Source: Roseibium sp. MMSF_3544
GTDB lineage: Bacteria > Pseudomonadota > Alphaproteobacteria > Rhizobiales > Stappiaceae
Reading direction: 5' to 3'
NCBI RefSeq assembly: GCF_030732845.1
Contig: NZ_JASHKA010000004.1
Location: forward strand, 248,001 to 312,000
Length of the DNA stretch: 64,000 nt
The first letter of the stretch is position 1. The number at the start of each line of letters is the position of its first letter. Both the position numbers and the translations under genes were made by a program. Shown piece after piece: positions 50,623 to 59,500 of the stretch. The notes under the pieces are model-generated. The model searched no databases. It was not told the DNA's origin and was given only the letters and a program-made list of their open reading frames with translations.

Positions 50623-51501
50623 TCAGTTGATCAGCCCCGCATGAGCCATTGCGTCGCGAATTTCCGCGCGCGTTTCCTCGGTGACCTTTACAAGCGGCAG
50701 CCGGAGTTCTTCCTCGATCTTGCCCAACAGTGAAAGCGCGTATTTCGCTCCGGTCGGATTCGGCTCAAGAAACAGCGCACGGTGGAGCGGTGCCAATCGG
50801 TCCTGATACTCAAGAGCCTTATGGTAATCTCCTGCCAGGGTCGCAGCCTGAAACTCCGCGCACATGCGCGGTGCCACGTTTGCCGTCACCGAAATGCAGC
50901 CAACGCCGCCATGTGCGTTGAACGCAAGTGCGGAAATGTCCTCGCCGGACAGCTGGATAAAGTCGGGACCACACAAATGGCGCTGCCGGCTCGCCTTTGC
51001 AAGGTCGGCGGTTGCATCCTTGACACCTTTGATGTTGTCGCAACTCTCATAGAGTTCCGCCATGGTTTCCGGCGTCATGTCTATGACGGAACGTCCCGGG
51101 ATGTTGTAGACGATGATCGGCAAGCCAACGGCGTTGCTGACGGCGTTGAAATGCGCCTTCAATCCGGCCTGGTTCGGCTTGTTGTAGTAAGGCGTCACAA
51201 TCAAAAGGCCATCCGCGCCAGCCTTTTCGGCATAGCGGGCGAAGTCGATCGCTTCCAGCGTGTTGTTTGATCCAGCGCCTGCAATAACGGGAACGCGTCC
51301 AGCTGCAGCTTCCACGCACAACTCAATCACGCGCTTGTGCTCGTCATGGCTGAGTGTCGGGCTCTCACCGGTCGTTCCGACAGGCACCAAACCGGTAGAA
51401 CCTTCGGCTATCTGCCACTCCACGAAGTCCTGAAACCGTTTCTCATCAAGCGCTCCGTCCTTAAACGGGGTAATCAGCGCTGGAATGGAGCCTCTAAACA
51501 T
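50623..51501 (-). CDS. dapA: 4-hydroxy-tetrahydrodipicolinate synthase
   Basis: First committed step of lysine and meso-diaminopimelate synthesis, joining pyruvate and aspartate semialdehyde. The 292-residue TIM barrel has the Schiff-base Lys161 ([10 protein letters not shown]), the triad Tyr132 ([10 protein letters not shown]) and Thr43/Thr44 in [10 protein letters not shown], so it is active. It precedes smpB by 33 bases on the same strand, an order frequent in alphaproteobacteria. It is divergent from the alpha/beta hydrolase gene, with 275 bases between. Confidence 0.97.
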   Translation of the reverse strand: MFRGSIPALITPFKDGALDEKRFQDFVEWQIAEGSTGLVPVGTTGESPTLSHDEHKRVIELCVEAAAGRVPVIAGAGSNNTLEAIDFARYAEKAGADGLLIVTPYYNKPNQAGLKAHFNAVSNAVGLPIIVYNIPGRSVIDMTPETMAELYESCDNIKGVKDATADLAKASRQRHLCGPDFIQLSGEDISALAFNAHGGVGCISVTANVAPRMCAEFQAATLAGDYHKALEYQDRLAPLHRALFLEPNPTGAKYALSLLGKIEEELRLPLVKVTEETRAEIRDAMAHAGLIN

Positions 51502-51776
51502 CTCGGTTTCCTCTTGGACGATTCTTCATGTTCCGGCGAGCGTACTCGACCTGTCTCAATGGTGGCGCAACATACTCATCTGCCGCAAAAGGAGCAATGC
51601 TTCCGGTTCGTTTCAGGCACCCCTGCGCGATTTTCTTTCACGTGTTGCGCTCTTTCAGCGACACCTCGCTGCTACGTTGGCTCAAGGGTAAGGACACTTC
51701 CTATTGGCAGCTTCTCAAAATCGGCACTATCTTCGATCAACAACATAATGGAATGGAAACGTTTTTGGAGATCGTC

Positions 51777-52718
51777 ATGAGCACTGCGCCGCAAGAAGCG
51801 CTGACCGGCACCCTGCCCTCAACAGCATCAGAACCTGTCGAGTTTACCTGGAAGAGTTCTGATGGTCTGCAGCTTTCGGGCCGCGACTGGGCGCCCGCTG
51901 AAACCGGCACCGACGAAACCTGCGAGAAAATTCCGGTCGTGTGCCTGCCCGGCCTTTCGAGAAATTCTCGTGATTTCAATGATATTGCACGTTTTCTTCA
52001 AGCTTCAGGTCATCGTGTCATCGCCCTGGACTACCGTGGTCGTGGAAGAAGCGACTGGGATTCCGATTGGCGGAATTACGCGCTGCCAATCGAGGAAAAC
52101 GATATCGCAGCCGCGCTCGACTTTCTGGGTCTGGAGCGCTTTGCGGTGTTGGGCACGTCGCGCGGCGGACTGCACGCGCTTGCCATGTCACTCAGATATC
52201 CGGCAAGCCGGATGGCGGCCGTGATCTTCAACGATATCGGTCCGCATATCGAGATGAAGGCGATTCACCGGATTGCGGCAACGCTCGGTCACAAGATGAA
52301 GAGCGAGTCGATGGAAGAGGTCGCCACCAACCTGGAGCATACGATCGGTCTTCAGTTTCCCTCATTCGAACGCGAGGATTGGCTCAAACTGGCGGGACAA
52401 CTGGCGTCTGACCATGCCGGTCAGATCGTGATGGACTACGATCCTGCCCTCGCACACCAGCTGGCCAGTCTTGACGATGCCGCACCGGCGCCAGATCTGT
52501 GGCCGCTTTACGAAAAACTGAATGATCGCCCGGTTCTCATCATTCACGGCGAACACTCTGATCTTCTGAGCTCCGACACATGTAAACGCATGCTTGAAAC
52601 GCATCCGAACGCCCGGCTCAAGACCATTCCAGGCCAAGGTCATGCACCTGTGCTTTGGGAAGCGGAAACGCACGCGGCTGTTGCAGCGTTTTTGGAGCAA
52701 CTTCAGACTGAAAAATAG
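51777..52718 (+). CDS. Alpha/beta hydrolase
   Basis: A 313-residue serine hydrolase. The oxyanion region VVCLPGLSRNSRDFNDIARFL, the nucleophile elbow GTSRGGLHAL, the acid in HGEHSDLLS and the terminal His in GQGHAPVLWE make a complete triad. No signal peptide. It is of the general esterase/haloalkane-type fold, so a substrate cannot be named. The ATG at 51777 has GGAG 6 bases upstream; the long frame before it is without a ribosome-binding site. It is a single gene, followed by the porin terminator region on the other strand. Confidence 0.9.
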   Translation: MSTAPQEALTGTLPSTASEPVEFTWKSSDGLQLSGRDWAPAETGTDETCEKIPVVCLPGLSRNSRDFNDIARFLQASGHRVIALDYRGRGRSDWDSDWRNYALPIEENDIAAALDFLGLERFAVLGTSRGGLHALAMSLRYPASRMAAVIFNDIGPHIEMKAIHRIAATLGHKMKSESMEEVATNLEHTIGLQFPSFEREDWLKLAGQLASDHAGQIVMDYDPALAHQLASLDDAAPAPDLWPLYEKLNDRPVLIIHGEHSDLLSSDTCKRMLETHPNARLKTIPGQGHAPVLWEAETHAAVAAFLEQLQTEK

Positions 52719-52803
52719 GCGAAAACGCCGCTCCGCTGCTTTCGAACTTGGGTTCAGCTCCGACAAAAGCCAAATCGGTTCGCGCTATGCTTCAAACAAA
52801 AAG

Positions 52804-52829
52804 AAAACCCGGCGTTTCCGCCGGGTTTT
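52804..52829. terminator. Terminator, porin/hydrolase
   Basis: Perfect 11-bp stem AAAACCCGGCG / CGCCGGGTTTT with a 4-base loop between two convergent genes. It is flanked by A/T runs on both strands (TTTTCTTTTTG on the minus strand), so it can terminate both, and most strongly the porin. Confidence 0.9.
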
Positions 52830-52856
52830 CCGTCAAACCTCTATGAAGAGGATTGA

Positions 52857-54017
52857 TTAGAAGGTTTTCTGCGCACGTACGCGGAAGACCAACTCGTCCT
52901 GATCGCCAACGTTGTCGACGTCGGTGTTGGCATAACCAACGTCCGCACCGATACCGAAGGTGGAGACCGGCTCCCAAACAACCGAACCGTCGATTGCGTA
53001 GCGGGTCACGTCGTTGCCAGTGCCGGACATGTCGACTTCAGCGTAAGAACCGTCAAGCGCGAGGCCGATGGTCGGAGTCGCCTGGATGTAGATACCAGAG
53101 GACAGGGAGTAACCGCTGTTGGTGTCGTCGCCGGTGTAGTCGGAAACAGTGCCAGCAGCAATCGCGTTAGCGGAAGCCGAGATGCTGTCACCGATGTATT
53201 CCAGAGCGCCGTCAGCATAGAAACCCTGGAAGAAGATGTTGGAACCGGAGTTCGCGAACGGCAGGTTGAACACTGCACCAGCACCGATTGCCCAACCGAT
53301 GTTGTCTTCGCTACCCGGGTTCGTGCTGTTGAATGCAGCATCCGGGTAAACCTGGTGAAGAGCACCAGAGATCTGTGCAGAACCCCAACCCTGGGAGATA
53401 GCCAGAGCAGCTACGAGATCCGGAACGCGAGTACCGCCGTAAGCGCCGGTTTCACGTGCACGACGATCTTCGAGAGCGACCGTTGCGGAGAAGCCGTTGC
53501 CGAAAGCAGCGGTGTAAGCCAGCTGGTTGACGGTTTCATCGGACCAGTCACGACCGATCGGACCCGACCAAACCTGACCGGTGAAGATGTCGAAGTTAGA
53601 ACCGAGGTAACCAGCGGTGATGCCGCCCCACTGGATGTAGGCAGCGCCCATGTCGAAGGACTCAACCTGGTTGCTGATCTGACCTTCAAGAGTGAAGTAA
53701 GCGCGCAGCGTGCCGAATTCGGTAGCGGTACGAGCGTCGATGTACAGATAAGCTTCGGTCAGCCAGGTGTAACCGTCAGAGTCACGGTTGCTCCAGTTAC
53801 CATCGTCCAGAACGTTGTTGATGGTGACCTGTGCACGAACACGACCGCCAACACGCAGGCAGGTTTCGGTGCCCGGGATGTAGTAGAAGCGAGCGCCGTA
53901 AGCGTCACAAATACGTACGTAGTCAACCGGCTCCGGAGCAACCGGCAGATCGGCCGCCTGAGCGGTGGTAGCGGTAGCAGCGGCTGCTACGCCGAGCATC
54001 AAGCTCTTGAGTTTCAT
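52857..54017 (-). CDS. Alphaproteobacterial general porin
   Basis: A 386-residue outer-membrane beta-barrel of the Porin_2 family, for passive diffusion of small hydrophilic solutes. Signal peptide MKLKSLMLGVAAAATATTAQA, then the conserved N-terminal PVDYVRICDAYGARFYY and TCLRVGGRVRAQ with the paired Cys, alternating aromatic strands and the C-terminal Phe (RVRAQKTF) needed for BAM recognition. GGAGGTCAAA before the ATG and the strong terminator fit a highly expressed gene. Codon choice is noticeably biased toward common codons. Confidence 0.96.
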   Translation of the reverse strand: MKLKSLMLGVAAAATATTAQAADLPVAPEPVDYVRICDAYGARFYYIPGTETCLRVGGRVRAQVTINNVLDDGNWSNRDSDGYTWLTEAYLYIDARTATEFGTLRAYFTLEGQISNQVESFDMGAAYIQWGGITAGYLGSNFDIFTGQVWSGPIGRDWSDETVNQLAYTAAFGNGFSATVALEDRRARETGAYGGTRVPDLVAALAISQGWGSAQISGALHQVYPDAAFNSTNPGSEDNIGWAIGAGAVFNLPFANSGSNIFFQGFYADGALEYIGDSISASANAIAAGTVSDYTGDDTNSGYSLSSGIYIQATPTIGLALDGSYAEVDMSGTGNDVTRYAIDGSVVWEPVSTFGIGADVGYANTDVDNVGDQDELVFRVRAQKTF

Positions 54018-54430
54018 TTTGACCTCCAATCAGTCATTTCAATCGGCACAAACAGAAGTGCCACTTGTCCCCGCGAATTTACTCTGCGTTTGCTTCCGAC
54101 CGGAGGTTGGACGTCCGAGGCATGCAAACCAGTGCGGCGCGAAGCCGCTCGCAAGATGACCATACGCATCCGCATTGGCGGTTCAACACAGAATGCACTC
54201 TGTCGGGGGTCCCGGTGCTGTTTTCAAAAACCGGTGTTGCGCGAATGTCACAAAATCGGGGTCGATCTTTAGAAACTGTTAGGAAATGAGGGCTGTAACG
54301 GCCTGATTGCGTGGTGTGGACAAGCATCGAGGCGACCTGTTTGGCAGTGCATATCGGGTCGAGATTCGTGTTCTGTCGGCGCGGCAGACATCCCATTTCG
54401 GCGTAGTCGCGACTCTCGAATCGAATGTTT
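54018..54430. other. Intergenic region porin-pbpC
   Basis: 413 bases between porin and pbpC genes, both on the minus strand. It should carry the porin promoter and leader and the 3' region of pbpC. No gene is supported; small frames lack features. No clear promoter hexamers or regulator boxes could be assigned by eye. Confidence 0.5.
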
Positions 54431-56563
54431 CTAGCGCATCAGGACGGTCACCGCCGCGCTCTTGCCACTTGCGTCAACAATGGTGACATCCGCAAAGCCC
54501 GGTGCATCAGGTTGCCATATAAGCTGCCTGCCACTTTGACCGGTTGCGGGTAATGGAGCACCGTTGACGAGAATCGAAAACGGCGCCGTTCCCCCCTTGA
54601 ACTTGACCACGAGCGGTTGGGCCAACTGGAAACCACCTGAGTCGTTTGACAGCCCCAGATCCAGCTCGGCGCCGTTCGGGGGATAAGCTATTTCAAGGGC
54701 ATTGTTTGAGATCCGCCGTTCGATGCGCTGCGGGATCCGGGCAAACTCAAGCGAGCTCGGCACGTCGCCCTCAAGCGCCGACTGGGCCTCCGCCGGATAG
54801 GCAGGCAACGGCGCCCTATTCAGTCCGAGAGACTGAAAAACCGAAAAAAGGACAGGCACGGCCGCCTTGGCCCCTGTTTGACCGGGAACGGGAGAGCCGT
54901 CCGGCCTGCCGACCCACACGGCGGCAACATGGCGGCCATCATATCCGACCGCCCAAGCATCTCTGTAGCCATAAGAGGTACCCGTCTTGTAGGCGATATG
55001 CTGGGTCTCGGCACTGTTGATCTGCGGCATCCCGATCAGAATGTCGCTCACCAGGGCGGATGCCTTCGCTGTAAGAATCGGCGTCGCCTGCGGGCCTCCG
55101 GCTTCAGGAGCGCAGTCGGAGCGGCAAGAGCGGAGCACGACAGGCGCGCCTCCTCTGGCAACGGCGCCATAGGCCTGAGCAAGATCTTTCAACGACAGGC
55201 CAAGACCGCCGAGACTGATCGCAAGCCCGATGGACTTGCCCTTCTCCAGCGCAGGCTGAACGCCCGTGCGCTTCAGCCGCGCGATCAGCCTTGCAGGCCC
55301 GACTGCTTCAAGCAATTGAACGGCGGGCGTGTTCAAAGAGAGCTGCAAGGCTTCACGAAGCGTCACCGTTCCCTGATAGGCCTGGTCGAAGTTCGTTGGC
55401 CGGTAACCGCCGATATTGGTCGGCCGGTCGATGATCAGGCTTTCCGGAACACCGATCCCCTCTTCAAAGGCCAGCCCGTAAATCAGTGGTTTGAGAGTCG
55501 ACCCGGGAGAGCGAACTGCGCGTGTCATATCCACATGACCAAGACGGGTCTCGTCGAGAAGGTCTGGAGCTCCGATGCTCGCCAGGATTTCACCGCTTCC
55601 ATGGTCGGCAACCACAACGGAAAGGGAAATGGGAGCCGGAAATTCCGCTACACGTTTTTTTGCAACGCTCTCAAGCGTCGACTGCAGATCGCGGTTGAGC
55701 GTCAGCCGATGAACATTTCGTTCTGGATGTTTCGACAGTGCGTCGCGGCTTTCGTGTGCTGCGATCAGAGGCATTGCGAATCGTTTGGTACGCACTGGCT
55801 CTGCTGCCGACGCAGCGGCCTCGTCCTGCGAAATCACGCCTGCAGCCTCAGCCCGCATCAAAACCCTGTCGCGAGCTTTCCGCGCATTTTCGGGGAACCT
55901 GTCCGGCCTCCGTGCTTCCGGGCTCTGCGGCAAAGCCACGAGGAGCGCGGCCTCGGCGGCCGTCAGCCGGCGCGGTTCCTTGCCGAACCAGGTGAGGCTC
56001 GCCGCACGCACGCCTTCCAGATTGCCACCGAAAGGCGCGCGCAAGACGTAAATCCTGAGGATATCCTCCTTGGAGAAGGCTTCTTCAAGCTGAACGGCCT
56101 TCAGGACCTGCTCGTATTTGCGCCGCAGGCTCTTGGTCGGTGCCTCATCCAGCAGTCTTGCGACCTGCATGGTGAGGGTCGAGCCGCCAGCAACAATACG
56201 GCCATGTCTTACGCTTTGCAGCGCTGAGCGGACAAACGCACGTCCATCTACTCCGCCGTGTTCGAAGAAGCGCTTGTCCTCAAAGGCAAGCAGCATCTTT
56301 ACGTAAAGCGGGTCGATATCTTCCAGTTCAATAGGGAGCCGCCATTTCTCGTCATGGCTTGTAAACGCCCTTAGTAACCTGTCGTCGCGGTCGAGCACCA
56401 CGACCGACAGCGGCAGGTCGCTGATCTCGGGCAGCGGCGGAAGTCGGACATAATCGTGCCGTACCTTGTAGGCTCCAGCCACTAGCAACACGACAAGGCA
56501 AAGCCCGGCGACCGCAACAGATCGCCGGTACGTCAGCCAGAAGTGCCGCAACCGCCTTTGCAT
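54431..56563 (-). CDS. pbpC: Penicillin-binding protein 1C
   Basis: Bifunctional class A penicillin-binding protein of 710 residues. An N-terminal anchor helix (VAVAGLCLVVLLVAGAY), the GT51 glycosyltransferase with EDKRFFEHGGVDGRAF and GGSTLTMQVARLL, the transpeptidase with SPGSTLKPLIYG (Ser-x-x-Lys) and KTGTSYGYRDAW, and the BiPBP_C domain at the end. Its start is 6 bases after the alpha-2-macroglobulin gene stop, the usual yfhM-pbpC pairing, so the two are coupled. It probably repairs peptidoglycan under stress together with the macroglobulin. Confidence 0.95.
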   Translation of the reverse strand: MQRRLRHFWLTYRRSVAVAGLCLVVLLVAGAYKVRHDYVRLPPLPEISDLPLSVVVLDRDDRLLRAFTSHDEKWRLPIELEDIDPLYVKMLLAFEDKRFFEHGGVDGRAFVRSALQSVRHGRIVAGGSTLTMQVARLLDEAPTKSLRRKYEQVLKAVQLEEAFSKEDILRIYVLRAPFGGNLEGVRAASLTWFGKEPRRLTAAEAALLVALPQSPEARRPDRFPENARKARDRVLMRAEAAGVISQDEAAASAAEPVRTKRFAMPLIAAHESRDALSKHPERNVHRLTLNRDLQSTLESVAKKRVAEFPAPISLSVVVADHGSGEILASIGAPDLLDETRLGHVDMTRAVRSPGSTLKPLIYGLAFEEGIGVPESLIIDRPTNIGGYRPTNFDQAYQGTVTLREALQLSLNTPAVQLLEAVGPARLIARLKRTGVQPALEKGKSIGLAISLGGLGLSLKDLAQAYGAVARGGAPVVLRSCRSDCAPEAGGPQATPILTAKASALVSDILIGMPQINSAETQHIAYKTGTSYGYRDAWAVGYDGRHVAAVWVGRPDGSPVPGQTGAKAAVPVLFSVFQSLGLNRAPLPAYPAEAQSALEGDVPSSLEFARIPQRIERRISNNALEIAYPPNGAELDLGLSNDSGGFQLAQPLVVKFKGGTAPFSILVNGAPLPATGQSGRQLIWQPDAPGFADVTIVDASGKSAAVTVLMR

Positions 56564-56569
56564 GGGCGC

Positions 56570-59500
56570 TTACCGCGTCGGACCGAGCACCACGAAACGC
56601 GTCGTGTCGGTGATTGCACGCCGATCCGGCAGATACATGTCCTCAACCGAAGCCGGAGGATGAGCGAATTCTCCGGGAACAGCCGCGCGGGCGAGATAGG
56701 CGAAGGTCAATTCCTTCCCGCCTTGCCTTGTCTGATCGACGGCAACTTCGAACCTGTCCGAATAAAAGGCTGCATGCTGAGGCGAGTCGATCGTTGACAG
56801 GAAGGAGAGCCCTCCCAGGTCGCCGGAACGCACCAGACGCGGATTGTCGATCACCAGCCCGGCGGGCAAACGGTCAACGACCATCAGCCGGCCTGGACGA
56901 TCCGTCAGCGCACGCACGGTGACAACAACTGCGACACGCGTGTTGACCGGCACCGCCGAAGCGTCCACCGGATTGCCGTCGAGATCATAGATCGTGCGTT
57001 CAACAGCATAGTCCTTGCCGCCAGCCGGCTCCGGTGTCGAAGGCTGACCAACCACGGAGACCAGCAGATCAATGGCTTTGGTTCCGTTGTTGGTCACCTG
57101 TGCCGAGGTTTGAGCAACGTCGCCGCCGGCAAGAGACCAGGCCAGCCTTCCCGGTGTTTCCTCACCGCGAACCGAGATTTTTGCTTCTTCTGCCGACTCG
57201 TTGAGCGACTGTGCCGCCAAAAGCATCCAGGCCATATCCTGTGTCGACAAGTGCGAATTGTTCCGCTGTGCCGACTTCAGGAAATCGATTGCTTCGTCCG
57301 TCAGGCGTGCACCCATGGACGCCGAGACCACATAGTCGGTGACACCGGCACTGTCGCGCAGCGGGGAACCATAGTCGCTCCTGTAAGTCTGCTGCCTGTC
57401 ATCCGGCAGCGCGGCGAGCGCCGCGGTGAAACCGGTGGTCGCCCGATCCCGTTCGCCATATAGCGCCAGACTGGCGGCAACCTGTGCTTTTGCCAACGGC
57501 GTTGCAAAGCTCTGCAGCTTTGCATCGAGGTAGTAGCGCAGATCGCCCATCGAAGCGCGGCCGTTGCGGGCCAGCACATAGAGCGCATAGGCGATCCCCT
57601 CGCCCCCATTCTGGAAGTCGGACGCATAGGCGAGCCGGTTCTCCAGATTGTCCAGCGCGGTCGTGAAGGCGATGTCGGGAACCTTGTAGCCTTTCTCGCG
57701 GGCCCGGGTCAGGAAGTCTGTAACGTAGGCATCGAGCCAAGTGTCGCCGTCGCCATAGCTGTTCCAGAGACCGAAATCGCCCGAGGAGGACTGATTGGCA
57801 AGAATTGCCGCAATCGCCTTGACCACCCTCTCGCGGATCGCGTCGTCCCCGCCCAACCCGGCAGCTTCTGCGACTTCGCTTAAGTAAAGCAGCGGCAAGG
57901 CACGGCTGGTGGTCTGTTCAGTGCAGCCATAAGGGTACCTGTCGAGCGCAGCAAGAAGACCTGCAACATCAATGCTCGCTGCGCCACCTGCGGTCAGCGT
58001 TATGTCGACCGTGTCGGCCCGCAAGCCGTCGAAACTGTCGGCACTCAGGTTCAGGTTCCCACCTGCGGCAAGCTGAAATGCGGATCTGCGCACCACCGCA
58101 GGCTGGGTATCCTTGATATCAAGAGCAATCCGCTTGACCGTGCTTTTGCCGTCAGGACCGGTTAGCGATGCCACAAGTTCGCTGCTCATGGGCGCCGCAC
58201 CGGCACTGACTGGCAAGAGCGCAAGGGCTTTCTTGCCGTTTTCAATCTCCAGGCTGCGCACCTGACGTGGCGCATTGTCGAGCGAAAGTCCTTCTGCAGC
58301 GGTGACTTCGAGTTCGTAGCTTCCCGAGGCGCCATCTACATTGTCAATTTCAATGGCGATTCGCGATCTGTCACCGGGAGCAAGGAAGGCCGGGGCGCTC
58401 GCGGTCATCACGACGGGCGACCGTACTTCGACTTCCTGGTCGGCATGGCCGACACCGTCCTTTGTCCAGGCCACCGCAATCAGCTTCAGCGCGCCGTTGA
58501 ATGCCGGCACATCAAATGTGACGGTCGTTTCTCCGTTCGTGCCGACATCTACGAGACCGGAGAACAGGGCCACGGGTTCATCGTCGGGAGGTGGAGAATC
58601 AAGACGCAGCGACATGGCGTCGCCACCTGAGCGAACCCGGCCAACGCTGCCGGCCATCCTGTCGATCAACTGTCCGTAAAGATCCCTGATGTCCGTGCCC
58701 AACCGGCGCTGGCCGTAGTACCAGCCATCGGGGTCCGGTGTCTTGTAATCGGTCAGGTTCAAAATGCCCACATCAACGGCGGCAACCGTCAGATAAGCCT
58801 GGGTTCCAGCTTCCAGGTTGGCAAGCTTCACAGGCACATTCAGTGTTGTTTCTGGCAGGATCCGGTTCGGCGCCGACAATTCGACGTCAAGCGCGCGATT
58901 TCCTGGATCCACTTTCAGCCAGGACACTCCAATGGCTCTTGACGGCATGCGCTTTTGCGTGAGGTCCATCGGACGGTAAAGGCTCGCTGTGACATAAGCA
59001 CCTGCTCCCCAATCATCGCTGACGGGAATATCAACCTCGATTTCTTCCGCGGAAACTTCCACAGTCTGGCTGGCCAGCAAGCCGCCGGCGACGACATTCA
59101 CCACCGCGATCCCGGCCATTTGCGGTTTCAAGCGCAATTTGGCCGTCTCGCCGGGGCGATAGCTTGCCTTGTCCAGACCTACATCAAGATAATCCGGCGT
59201 ATCGGATGTCGCGTCGGCCGAATACCAGCCGGCATTGAAGGAAACGCTTGTCGCAGTTTGAATGGGACCGCTTCCCTTCACATCCAGACGGTACTCGCCC
59301 CATTCGACCGGAAGCGACAATTCGGCGGGCTCAGTCGCTGTAACGGTCAAATCACCGTTTGCAACCCGCGTCGAAGACGTAATCGGTTCAAACGACCAGC
59401 GGCCGTCCGAGCGGTACCACTGGTACCTCCGGTTGACCTTGGAGAGCGTCCAGCTCAGGCCGCTCGCATCCTGCTGCGTACCGTCGGCACCAACGACAAT

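Noticed and set aside
54878-56227. Long open frame (449 codons) on the plus strand opposite pbpC
   Set aside because: It mirrors the pbpC codons, has no family features, and the minus-strand frame is a complete penicillin-binding protein. High G+C creates such shadows.
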